Assembly: GCA_024336345.1 (NCBI GenBank)
Contig: JANFOG010000007.1
Span: forward strand, 992,001 to 1,056,000
Length of the DNA: 64,000 nt
Reading direction: 5' to 3'
From: Mariannaea sp. PMI_226
Taxonomy: Eukaryota; Ascomycota; Sordariomycetes; Hypocreales; Nectriaceae
Below, piece by piece: positions 54,143 through 64,000 of this stretch (position 1 is the first letter of the stretch; every line of letters starts with the position of its first letter). Under the pieces are notes generated by a model. It ran no database searches. It was not told where the DNA came from and saw only the letters and a list, made by a program, of their open reading frames with translations. Made by a program: the position numbers and the translations under genes.

Positions 54143-56131
54143 AATGGTTGGACCATCCTTTTCAAGACGTGAAAGGGCATGCATCATCACTGATGAGCAT
54201 GTGGCTATAAGGCCTAGTAAAATCGGTTTCCGTTTGATGGAAGATTTTTGTGTCTCACGGCGCACTTGTAATGATGATCGGTTGGTCGTGAAATGATGCC
54301 TGGGATTTTTAGGGACTGTACGAAGTAAAAAAAAAAAAACCTATCTTCTTTGATTGCATAAAATCAGTGATACCGTCTCGTTCACCAACAAACTCCGTCT
54401 TATTGACGAACACACGTGGATTCATGTCCAAGGTAAAGGAGATTCCGACCTGGTACCGATGATATAATCAATGGACAGAAAGAAACAAATCAGAACTTGC
54501 CAAAAGAGGACTCTTCGGTATCTTACTTCAATAGCGTTGAGGATGTCAAGAATTGTCTATGTTTGATACAACTGCAACTTTTTGATATGCACAATGGGGT
54601 AGAACGACAGATCGCGCGTATACGGTACCATAGGGTAAGGTACCCATTTAGGTAATAGTTAAGCCGAGAAGGTGATTGGAGGATTCCCGGCATTGGTCAC
54701 ATTGTCAATACCGGTCGACTGCCCACCTGCCTTTTTGGTCTTGATCAAGACCCACCAGTTGTGGAGTGACTTTGGATTTTTTTTTCCGACATGCGAAACT
54801 AGCAATTTATGTGCTGCAACATTGCATGGAATCAGTAATTTACACTGCTAGACTTGATTCATATCTATATATACCATTCTCTAGGTGCATTTATATAGCA
54901 ATTTAAGCCGGAGGATATGCGTGCAAAAGGCCGAAGGAGTCAAAACCTGCTACATAGTAGAATGAACCCCGATGTCCTAGCCGTAATACGGTAATGATTT
55001 CGACCATGCGACAGCAAAAGAAAAAAAATTATGTTAAAAAAAATAGAAAAAAAAATAGGCAGCCCTTTGTGCGTGTTTTTGTCTACAAGATTCTTTGCAT
55101 ATTCATATTATTGCTCATTTCCATGACGACGGAAAGGAAAAAAAATACAGAAGTCTTGACTGACCAGCGTTGAATGGGATTATGCAATGTTGAGGCCGAA
55201 ATGGTTTAGTCCCGACAATGGCCAAGAGGGTCACCGCCGCCTATTAAAATTGCATCGGAGATATCTACCGACGCTTCGGGACTAAATAGGTAGGTAAAAT
55301 GTTAGGTATCTATGGGACCAGTGGTTGTCAGTACGTGCCGGGTGGTTATTTTCCTGGCTCCCCGCCTGTAGCCGTCGACAGCTAGCCTACTGTAGTCATC
55401 GACCGGTTTTGTCTCTAACTGCCTGGTTCAGTACTTTGGATGGTGTTGTAGCATGCCAATGCTCCAGGAGAAGAAGGCCTTATCTGTGGGCTCCTGATTC
55501 TTACAGCATCAAGCCTCCTTCTTGTTCCAGTGGGCATGGAGTAATACATAAGAGCGCAGCCGTAAAGAGGTGAGTGGACGACGTTGTGTACTAATGAAAT
55601 TGGTGGCGATTTGGGTGTTTGTAACATCTGCGTCTAGATGAATGAGGATGCGGTGCGGTGTTGAACAGAAATGCATCACAAGACAAGAAAAAAAAAACAC
55701 TGGCTACCGGGTAGAAGTAATCTGTGATGGGGACGCTCCCATTCTTCTTGGTTGCGAAATTAGGTTGTTACATATCCTACGGTACGTTGCATGAAGCGTC
55801 CAGCCCATGTAATGAAAGGATCGATCGGAAATTAGAGAGCAACTGGGGGGAGGGGGGGGCCTTTTCAAGAAGAAGCGTGCCCCCGCTTACCATGTGCCCA
55901 GGTGAAGTGAAGTTAGCTTCGGAGCGCTCCGGATTCGTCCTGCTGATGTGATATGCGGGGAGACATTTCCCCCAATGAAATGAAACTCAGGTCCAACACC
56001 AATGTGATGTCAACAACGCTGTAATTTTCGTCGTGAATAGAGACAGTTCCGAAACCCCTTTGTTGAGGAAAGTAAATGCAACGGAATACGCAGTACCAAG
56101 GAGGGAAAAAAAATTACAAACAACAGCCAGC
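54143..56131. other. Long intergenic region with A tracts
   Basis: About 2 kb. A tracts occur near 54328-54340, 55018-55053 and 55687-55697, and a G tract near 55845-55858. No coding region is supported, apart from a possible upstream exon of the next gene just before 56132. Confidence 0.4.
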
Positions 56132-57155
56132 ATGAATCTTTTGACCAAGCCCATCATTAGCTCTGTCTTCATCTTCGCCGCCGTCGTACTGTTTCTTGGT
56201 GCGGCGCTATTTTACGTGCGGGACCCTTTCCCCGAACCCTACGCCCCTTTCGACCTGCCACTGAATAGGACGAACGTCCGACCAGGAACGGCTGTGAAGC
56301 CGGGCACTGAGCTTCGCATTCTGTGCGTTGGTGACTCTATCACCTGGGGATCACTCAGTGACCGGGACGGGGGAGATGGCAATGGCTACCGGCTTCAGTT
56401 GTGGGAGGACTTGTCAGGTGAGAAATCCGAGATATAAAATACGACAAAAAAAAAAAAAAAAAAACCTCCCAGAGGGATTATGAGCTGACACAACAACCGT
56501 AACTAGAGGATGAGGTTGTCTTTGTAGGCTCTGAGTCGAAGAACACTATGCCAGATGGCTACTTTGTGAGATGTCACCATTAATTACACCCGTAGCCCTT
56601 CCTCTGGTAGTGGCTTTGAGGCATAGCGAAAACTAACACCATCATCTCTCTGCCCTACAGGCTGCCTGGCCAGGCAAAACCATCAATTTCATGGGCGAAC
56701 ATTTAAAACCGTCACTGAAACAGCGCCCAAATATCATCCTTCTCCATGCGGGCACTAATGATCTGGATAACAGACCTTGGCTCGGGCGAGAGGGAAACGA
56801 GCCGCATGGCATCGCTGAGCGGCTTGGCGGTCTGGTAGATCAATTGATAGAGGCCTGCCCCGACGCAACCATCCTGATTGCTATCATTATCGGCACGTGC
56901 GACCCTCATAAGGCAACAGGGGCCCCTGAGTATCAATCACTTATCCCTGCTACGGTACAGAAACGCCGTGCTCAAGGGCATCATGTCCTAGCGGTAAACT
57001 TCGCCGCATTCCCTATGGACCAGTTGCGCGATTGCATTCACCCTACCAACAACGGTTACAAGGAAATGGGCCATTACTGGTTTGACTTTATCACACAGAT
57101 CCCGGTGGAATGGATCCAACCTCCGATCGCCTCGGAGACGATCCGGCACGGGTGA
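56132..57155 (+). CDS. SGNH/GDSL hydrolase, membrane-anchored (CE3-like)
   Basis: Three exons (56132-56417, 56507-56565, 56661-57155) give 279 residues from the ATG at 56132. The frame stays open upstream (ETPLLRKVNATEYAVPRREKK), so an earlier exon is possible. An N-terminal hydrophobic segment (about 8-28) acts as signal anchor. SGNH blocks: I, ILCVGDSITWGS with nucleophile Ser69; III, LLHAGTNDL with the oxyanion Asn148; V, DCIHPTNNGYKEMG with Asp239/His242. Block II is in exon 2-3 (VVFVGSESKNTMPDGYFAAWPG). The block III/V wording is that of carbohydrate esterase family 3 (acetyl xylan esterase-like). Expected action is extracytoplasmic deacylation of a sugar ester. Intron 1 contains a poly-A run. 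Confidence 0.85.
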
Positions 57156-57708
57156 GCTAACTTTGGACACGTAGGATAGACGTTGACTTATCGTAGAAGA
57201 TCTCTGGGGGGGTTTGCGATATCGCTCCTTCTGTAACCAGCCCGTATTGAGTGTGAGGCGCCCTCTTGCAACTGGAGGACACGTTGTGTTGAGGAGGTTG
57301 CAGAATAATTTTGAAAAGGAAAGAAAGGCAAAGTAAAGCAAAGGGGGGCAATCTCTTTGTGGGATTTCGAAGCGTTTGGACAAATGGATGGTCTTCTGGA
57401 ATTGTAACACACGGTGTTGGTTGTTATCGAAAACTGGACAGTATCAGCAATAAGAGCCAAACAAGGAAGAAAAAAAAAGTTCCGGAGATTTTGCGTAACG
57501 AATGGCGTTCCATTTGGCATTACATATCAGTATGTATTGCCCTAAAGCAGGCTAGACGGGAAACCCAAATCGCCTAATTAATCGTACTCACGCAGTGGCA
57601 AGCCGAATGGAACTTGAGAGCGTGCAAGGTGGGCCCGTTCGGCCTTGTCAAAGATTGTCAAGGTCTCCTTCTTTATCGTCCCGAGCATGTTACGTCCACT
57701 ATCTCGGG

Positions 57709-57735
57709 ACTGGAGACTGGAGACTGGAGACTGGA
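57709..57735. repeat. Tandem repeat, unit ACTGGAG (about 3.9 copies)
   Basis: Three perfect 7-bp copies and a partial fourth. Related GGAG-rich words recur at 58560-58680. Confidence 0.75.
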
Positions 57736-58519
57736 TTTAATGGAGACCAGAGATAGTAGGGATGCGTGACGGTTGAAGGCACCTCAAGTTGGGTTGCAGT
57801 TGCTCCGAGCTCCCTGTTGCCCTGCCATGCCATACCCTCCCCGGTCGTGCCCTGTGCTGTCCTGTGCTGTAGTGTGGCAGTGTGGCAAGTGTGGTATCGT
57901 GGCATGGACCTATTGTCATGACAGCTTCATCTGACAGTCAGTTTTACGGGTTGAGATGTGTTTGGTTCGTTCCATGTGCTCTCTGTCTCCGGATCCCGCA
58001 AACTCAGCAACCCCGGACCTGGTGGTTCTGGGTTCTGGGGGCAGATGGGGGACGATGGGGTCGAATGGAGGTCTGGGGATACGTCGATCCTCCATCCATT
58101 TGCACATGTTTCCCCGTGTGGTGATGATACCCATGAGGTTAAAATCTTGAACGGCTCACGTGCGCCAGTTCCATGCAACGTGCAAGGTGAGTGAGTAATA
58201 ATAACTCGGACAAGACATGGACACGGCCAGCAACGGTCAGAGGAAACTGAGAGCCAGCAAGAGAAACGAACGTTTCTCAGAGGCCAGGATGCTGTCCGAC
58301 CCCCCGCACCCCGCATTTCAATGGCTCGTTACGGGGCGGCCCTACCGCGGCGTGCTCTCCTGGTCAGCCGCACACTGGTTACATTTCGTATCTATTAACG
58401 GTAACGACACTGCTGCTTCGCATGCAAGGCCGTCAAGTTACAGACTGAGGTGCCGTGCCATTTGTCTCTGCTGGTTCCCTTTCCTAGCGCCCAATCCCAG
58501 CAGGAGGCCGGGGTAGTGA

Positions 58520-58690
58520 ACCTGGGGGTAGGGGAGAGGAAGGGGGAGGGGGGGGGAGAGGGGACTGGAGGGAATGGGACGCATTGGAGAGACACTGGAG
58601 AACAAACTGGAGACAAACAGGAGGCAAACTGGAGGCACTTGGGAACCATTGGAGGGGGAGTCGGGAGGGGACTGGACGACTGGACAGAAA
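58520..58690 (+). repeat. Purine-rich GGAG block
   Basis: The plus strand is mostly purine (GGGGAGAGGAAGGGGGAGG) and then carries irregular ACTGGAGAC/AACTGGAGGC words, a polypurine strand-asymmetric tract. Confidence 0.6.
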
Positions 58691-59128
58691 AGATTGGACG
58701 GACCAAGCGCTAAACCAGACTGTTCATTTTTGGGGCTCTTGTGTCCACCAAAGCCTTCCAGGTTAGTTGATCCTCGTGCTCACCTCAGTGTCTGTGCCTG
58801 TGCCTTTTCAGGGTACTGTCTCCCCTACTACTTCGCATGTACCTTATCTCGCTCTTTTATGTAACGTCACATGTAGCAGCGGTTGCGATCGCCCCTAGCC
58901 CCAGGCATGGTGCCACCAACGAGTGCCACCAACGGGTGCCCTGGCCGACGGGGTCGTCTCCTGACGCGTTTTCGCTAACAATTTTTTTTAAAAGACAAGA
59001 GATACCCAAGCAGCAACTTTAAAAGTAGTTGTTGTATCCCTCTCCCTTCGGCCACAAAATAAGAGGTTGTTTAATTCCCCAGGACAGGAATCTACGCCAC
59101 AGCCGCAACCGCAGCCACAGCCGACGCC

Positions 59129-60959
59129 ATGTCCAACAACGACGCCACCGAAGCCGTCCCGGCCACCAAGGAGGCCACCCACACCACCGCCGATGTCGAG
59201 TACGGCCAGGATACCGATGCCCCCGCGTTGCCTCGCGGCTGGAAGTATCGCCAGTACTCCCTGTTTGGCAAGCTTCTTCCCTGGTATGCCTCGCCTCAGG
59301 TCCAGCTGGTCCTGGTCGCCTTTGTCTGTTTCATGTGCCCCGGCATGTTCAATGCTCTTGGTGGTTTGGGAGGAGGTGGCAAAACTGATGCTACTCTTGC
59401 TGATAACATGGTGAGTTTTTCCCTTCAATTAAAGGAATAAAAAGAGGAGGAAGGAGAAAAAACAAACCAATAGAAGAAACGGGGAACCCTAAGACAAAAA
59501 AAAAAGAAACGGAATTTTTTTTTTCAGAATTGAAAGACGTTAAAACTACCTGGGAGAACTACTGGCTTACTTTTGTTGTGTGAATTATAGAACACCGCCG
59601 TCTACAGCGCCTTTGCTGTCTTCGGTTTCTTTGGAGGTACTTTCGTCAACAAGCTCGGTGTCAAGGCCTGCTTGGCCTTTGGAGGTATTGGATACGGTCT
59701 CTATGCCATCAGCTTGTTGGTCTCCGTCCACAAGCATGTTCCTGGCTTCAACATTTTCGCCGGTGCCTTCCTCGGTGTCTGCGCTGGTCTGCTCTGGACT
59801 GCCCAGGGTACTATCATGATTTCTTACCCTCAGGAGAATCAGAAGGGCAAGTACTTTGCTCGATTCTGGGGTATCTTCAACATGGGTGCCGTTATTGGAA
59901 GCTTGGTAAGTTTTCCTCCCCGCCTTTTTTCCCTTTTACTTTGTGATCGCAATTGGTTCTAATACTTCTTCCATCTAGATCCCTCTCGGTGAGAACATCC
60001 ACGTCAAGGAGAACAGAACTGTCAGCGATGGCACCTACATTGGCTTCATCGTGCTCATGTTCTTCGGTGCCTGCCTTGCTCTTACTCTTTGCAACGCTGG
60101 CGACGTCGTTCGAAGCGATGGTTCTCGCGTCATCTTGATGAAGAACCCTACCTGGCAGAGTGAGCTTCTTGGTCTTTGGGAAACCCTCAAGTTCCAGCCT
60201 CTTGTCCTCCTTCTCTTCCCCATGTTCTTCGCTTCCAACTGGTTCTACACCTACCAGTTCAACGCTGTCAACGGCGCTTACTTCACCACCCGAACCAAGT
60301 CCCTCAACGGTCTCCTTTACTGGCTGGCCCAGATTATCGCTGCCATCATCTGGGGTTACCTCCTCGATCTTGAGCACATCCGCCGTACTACCCGTGCCCG
60401 TGCTGCCCTCGCTGTTCTCTTCATCCTCACCTGGGCCATCTGGGGCGGTGGTTACGCCTTCGAGAAGGGTTATACCCGTGAGAGTGCTGCTGACCCCAAC
60501 TTCAAGCCCAAGGACTGGACTGACTCTGGCTACGTTGGACCCATGTTCCTTTACATATTCTACGGTCTCTACGATGCCGCCTGGCAGGCCTCTGTCTACT
60601 GGTAAGCCTCTGTTTGAAATTTTCTCTGCCTAAAAATCAACTTTGCTAATCATAATAAATTCAGGTTCATGGGCGCCCTCTCCAACTCTGGTCGTCGCTC
60701 TGCCAACTACGTCGGTTTCTACAAGGGTATTCAGTCCGTTGGTGCCGCCGTCATCAACAACCTTGACGCTCGCAAGCTCTCCTTCGAGTCTGAGTTCATC
60801 AGCTGCTGGGTTCTTGTCGCTGCCTCTGTTGTGATTGCTGCCCCCGTTATTCTTTTCAAGATCCAGGACCACGTCTCCACTGAGGAGGATCTCGAGGGCA
60901 CCGACGAGACTCTCGCCGACGTCCTGCCCCCTGGCCACATTGAAAAGAGTGCTGAATAA
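59129..60959 (+). CDS. UNC93-like MFS membrane protein
   Basis: Four exons (59129-59410, 59591-59905, 59979-60601, 60665-60959) give 504 residues; the first intron is long at 180 nt. A polar N-terminus of about 50 residues precedes 11-12 membrane spans. The pattern VLVAFVCFMCPGMFNALGGLGGGG at TM1, then NTAVYSAFAVFGFFGGTFVNKLG, TAQGTIMISYPQENQKGKYFARFWGIFNMGAVIG and the late ALSNSGRRSANYVGFYKGIQS segment is that of the fungal UNC-93/DUF895 family. Animal UNC-93 regulates a potassium channel; the role of the fungal proteins is unknown, and transport is only an assumption from the MFS fold. Codon use is strongly C-ending (ATC, GTC, CTC), suggesting high expression. Confidence 0.88.
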
Positions 60960-61499
60960 GTGAATAACTATCAAGATCTGCTTTGATGGCAACATTTGTT
61001 CAAATACTTTCGCGATCTTATACGTATATATATATATAGCGCGATATCATATAGTAAAACCTTCAAGATCAATATCCCTTAATTAATATATTCTCCTTCT
61101 TCTTGAATAATGTAATTTATGCTCTATTTCGCTTGTCCTCAAATTGCTGTGCAGTGTAAATGTAGAAAAAGATGACGATAGATCACATCTCTATACTGTG
61201 AACAATAGTTGTGCTATACTTTTCTGGTAGAAGGACTAGAACATGATTGGAAGAACTGATAAGAAAAAAGAACTGCTTGTTGAAGACTACACACACATGG
61301 ATAATCATAATGAGACAAGCCAAACTTCACCGGAATGTTTCCCATAGAGGCAAAGGAAAACTATGGATTATAAAATGTATGTAAAGATTCAGCGTTACGC
61401 TTCTATTCAAATCTCGATCTATAATGTATCGAAATTCTAGAAATTCAGTGTACAAGAAATGATTATGAATAGTTTAATAGATCGGTTGCTCGGTCAAGG
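60960..61499. other. Intergenic, convergent 3' ends
   Basis: AT-rich 3' flanks of two convergent membrane-protein genes, with a TATATATATATATA run at 61025-61038. No gene. Confidence 0.5.
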
Positions 61500-63193
61500 T
61501 TAGTTGGCCTTGCGCTCGTCCTCGGTGTTGGAACTGAACTCTCCAGGATATTCATGTTCCACACCGTCAAGGTCGCAGACCTCGAGACGGGGGCCCTTGT
61601 AACTCTTGCGTCCGTCAAAAATCCAGGTGACACCTGCAATCATGAGGAAGATGCCGAAGGCGGCAATACAGTAGTTCATGTTCGAAGGGGTCACAGGGAG
61701 CTCGGGAGGGAAGACGAAGAGGACAGTGGTGAGAATAGTCCAAGCGATGCCAACCAAGCTGCAGAACCATCGCATGGGCTTGCTAAGCTGGAAGGCGATG
61801 GACTTGGGCAACTTATCTCCACCGCGAAGGAGGTTGATCGCAGGGGGGATGGCATAGGTGACGCCGAGAGCGACGACTGAGGCTGCGGTAATGGCATTGA
61901 AAGTGCTGCTGGATCCAAGCAAGATGAGGCCAAAGATGATGACCCAGACGGAAGTCCAGATCAGGGCGTTCACAGGAACATCAAGGGTAGGGTGGACCTT
62001 AGCGAAGACTCGGCTGTAAGGAAGACCTCCATCTCGGGCAAAAGCATAAGTCATGCGGGAGCTGGTGGTCATGATGGCAGTGACAGTGAAGACCATGCAG
62101 ATCAAGGGGAAAATGATCAGGCAGATGCTGCCGGCCTTGCTGTTGGTGGCATCGAAAAGGATCTGGAGGAGGGGGCCGGCAGAGGAGGAGAGGACGACAT
62201 CGACATCCTTGAGGACGAAGAGAAGGCAGGTCAGGAAGATGAAACCAGAGGCCATGCCAATCAGGATGCAGTAGATCATCAGCTTAGGACCTTCCTCACG
62301 GGCGTTAGGGATCTCCTCAATCATGTGGGCGGTGGCGTCAAAACCCTGGAATTTCAAGTTAGCACTAGATCAACAGTAGTAACCGTGCCGCAAGCGGGCA
62401 TATGCATATGCGCCATCATATCGCGGCAAAGCGGGATGCCAAGTTGGGGAAAACTTACCGTCAATCCGAAGGCAGCCTGGAGAAGACCAAGGAGCCAGGA
62501 CATACCATCGGGCCATCCGACATTGTTGATGAACTTTCCGTACACGAAAGCTCCGGTCTGGTAGTTGGGCGAGGCGCAGGCCAGGACGGTGATGCAGATG
62601 ATGATGAAACCAGCCATGCTCCACAAGAAAGCAGCCTTGTTGAAAAGAGGGAGGATGCGAGTAGCGAATGTGTTGAGAACGAGGGCAATCAGAGTGAATG
62701 CGACGTAAATCAGGAACTGATGCCAGGTCTTGGCCTCATAAGATTCATTCATAAAGGCAATCATGTCGACAATGATGGTGCTTCCCAGCAGGGGAGCGGT
62801 AGCAGTCAGAGCGACCCATCCAGCGACGTTGATCCAGCCAGTGACGTAGCTGATACCTCGCGAATAAGCTGGCCAACTGACAATGGCAGCCCAATGGTAC
62901 TGACCACCGGCGGTAGGGTAAGCAGACAGGAACTCAGCGAGAGCAGATGCCAGACACAAGTTGCACAGGCCAGCAACAATCAGACCCCAGAGAATGGCAG
63001 TAGGACCGCCAGAGGGAAGGGCAAGGTTCATTGAAGTAGAGAAGGCGGTCCAGGTGTTCAGGATGGCAAAACCAAGACCAAGCATGGAGAGCTTGCCGAA
63101 GTTTCGCTGCAACTCCTGCTTGTGGCCCATCTGCTGAAGGACGGCAGCATCGTCGTTGAGGACGGCGCCCTTCTGTGGCTCAGTATCATCCAT
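61500..63193 (-). CDS. APC-family permease (amino acid/GABA/choline type)
   Basis: Two exons (63193-62459, 62345-61500) give 526 residues. The start ATG at 63193 opens a polar N-terminus (about 35 residues). About 12 spans follow, with the family wording FGKLSMLGLGFAILNTWTAFSTSM, LALPSGGPTAILWGLIVAG, AEFLSAYPTAGGQYHWAAIVS, SYVTGWINVAGWVAL, GFDATAHMIEEIPNAREEGPKLM and SSRMTYAFARDGGLPYSRVFAKVHP. These are hallmarks of the fungal amino-acid/choline transporter branch of APC (Hnm1, Uga4, GABA permease relatives). It imports a small amine or amino acid by proton symport at the plasma membrane; the substrate is not readable. The intron sits between spans 6 and 7, directly before the conserved GFDATAH. 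Confidence 0.92.
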
Positions 63194-64000
63194 GCTGAGT
63201 TTTTCTGTCGCGGGGTATGTGATTAAGAATGAAGGTAAAAGGAAGGGAGAGGATTGGAGGGCGTGGGGACCTGGAGACAGTTCAAGGCCAGGGAAGACGA
63301 GTCTTTTAAGAACAGAGTCTTCGCCCCAGAAGCAAGATTGAGGATCCCATGTTCCACCAAAACGCCTCTGGGGCTTCTGGGGAGAGCGACCGCCCGAGGG
63401 GGTGAGGGGGGGGGGACAACTCGCGGAGAACGCACGACACCAGACCGGAAGCAAACCGGGAACAGTCCGGGGACCCCGCTGAACTCCGGCCCGTTATCAC
63501 AATGCTTCAATCGCTTTGCGTAAGGGCAACGAAAAGCTTTTCCCTAACAAAGATGAGCTATGAACAAGAGCGAGCAGACTTGAAGGGCGCCGTGAGGCTC
63601 CAGGGGGGGAGGAGGGCCCACCAAAAATCTCCATAGGCACTTGAGTCTTGACGTCGTGTTTTTGCCTCCCCCCTGTCAAAATGCCCAAAGCGTTCTAGAA
63701 CAGGTCATGGAAACCCACAAATTTGCGGCATCCAGGGTCAATGATCAAAGGGGCGTTCCCTCTTCTGGTCGGGTCCGCCTTGGAGCCATGTGGAGACGCC
63801 CGGCTTACCTTTTCCGCCCCTTCTAGAAGCTGCAGGGGAAGAGTGCGAGCGCGAAGCAGTTCGGCATCTGCCCATTTACGCGGTGATTGTGGTTGGCTAG
63901 CACAAACTGAGGCTGGCGTCGCGCAGCGCGCCGCGTGGTGTTTGAGGGTGGGTTTTGACGATGCGATGCAGATGCGGCTCTTCGAGGTGGATGAGCGCCT
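63194..64000. other. Promoter of the APC permease gene
   Basis: Upstream of the permease start to the window edge. G-rich runs at 63403-63415 and 63604-63610. No gene is seen. Confidence 0.4.

Larger units (their letters stand above)
57156..59128. other. Long intergenic region with simple repeats
   Basis: About 2 kb upstream of the UNC93-like gene. It contains ACTGGAG tandem repeats at 57709-57735, CCTGTGCTGT/AGTGTGGC repeats at 57848-57895 and a purine-rich block at 58520-58690. A CAGCCGCAACCG leader lies just before the next ATG. No gene. Confidence 0.45.

Noticed and set aside
56443..56463. Poly-A run in the GDSL hydrolase gene as a sign of a retroposed copy
   Set aside because: It lies inside an intron with proper donor and acceptor, and the gene keeps its introns.
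1..64000. CRISPR array, bacterial operons or an intact transposon
   Set aside because: No regularly spaced repeats, no operon-type spacing, and no transposase or reverse transcriptase motif was seen. The gene structure is eukaryotic throughout.

Overview
The window is nuclear DNA of a filamentous ascomycete (Pezizomycotina). The basis is short GT..AG introns (mostly 50-90 nt, several with a CTAAC-type branch site), two Zn(II)2Cys6 regulators, a HET-domain protein, a CYP65-like P450, a fungal lipoxygenase, a DUF7025-type AAA ATPase and no operons. The gene content would fit Sordariomycetes, perhaps Hypocreales; that placement is inference. I modelled 22 protein genes, 16 of them spliced. Exon borders were set by reading frame, splice consensus and family motifs. 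I also found one tRNA-Asp gene.

Layout. 0-7.4 kb: a small soluble protein at the edge, a GPI-anchored cysteine-rich surface protein, a secreted FAD-linked (BBE-like) oxidase and a cysteine-free small secreted protein. 7.6-12.8 kb: a HET-ankyrin incompatibility-type protein and a short-chain dehydrogenase. 14.5-29.1 kb: a gene-sparse accessory stretch with a Zn2Cys6 regulator, a P450, a GNAT acetyltransferase, an anion:cation-symporter MFS permease and an FAD monooxygenase. These look like tailoring, transport and regulation genes without a backbone synthase. 29.4-33.2 kb: tRNA-Asp, then a large AAA+ ATPase. 34.2-39.0 kb: a sugar transporter and a zinc alcohol dehydrogenase. 40.1-50.7 kb: an unrecognised protein, a lipoxygenase, a second Zn2Cys6 regulator and an ammonium transporter with GATA sites in its promoter. 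52.0-63.2 kb: an amidase, an SGNH/GDSL hydrolase, an UNC93-like membrane protein and an APC-family permease.

The most striking observation is the AAA+ ATPase at 30350-33214. Its first ten residues, MARTKQTARK, are identical to the start of histone H3. After removal of the initiator Met, the protein would display the H3 residues 1-9 (including K4 and K9 equivalents) at its N-terminus. The same protein has a basic, NLS-like region, a long acidic tract and a complete AAA core, so it looks like a chromatin-directed ATPase carrying a histone-tail mimic.

How the genes might work together is mostly inference. Nutrient uptake is the main theme (ammonium, sugar, amino acid/choline-type and small organic anion permeases). 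It sits alongside oxidative secondary chemistry (BBE oxidase, P450, FMO, LOX, SDR, ADH) and surface or secreted proteins.
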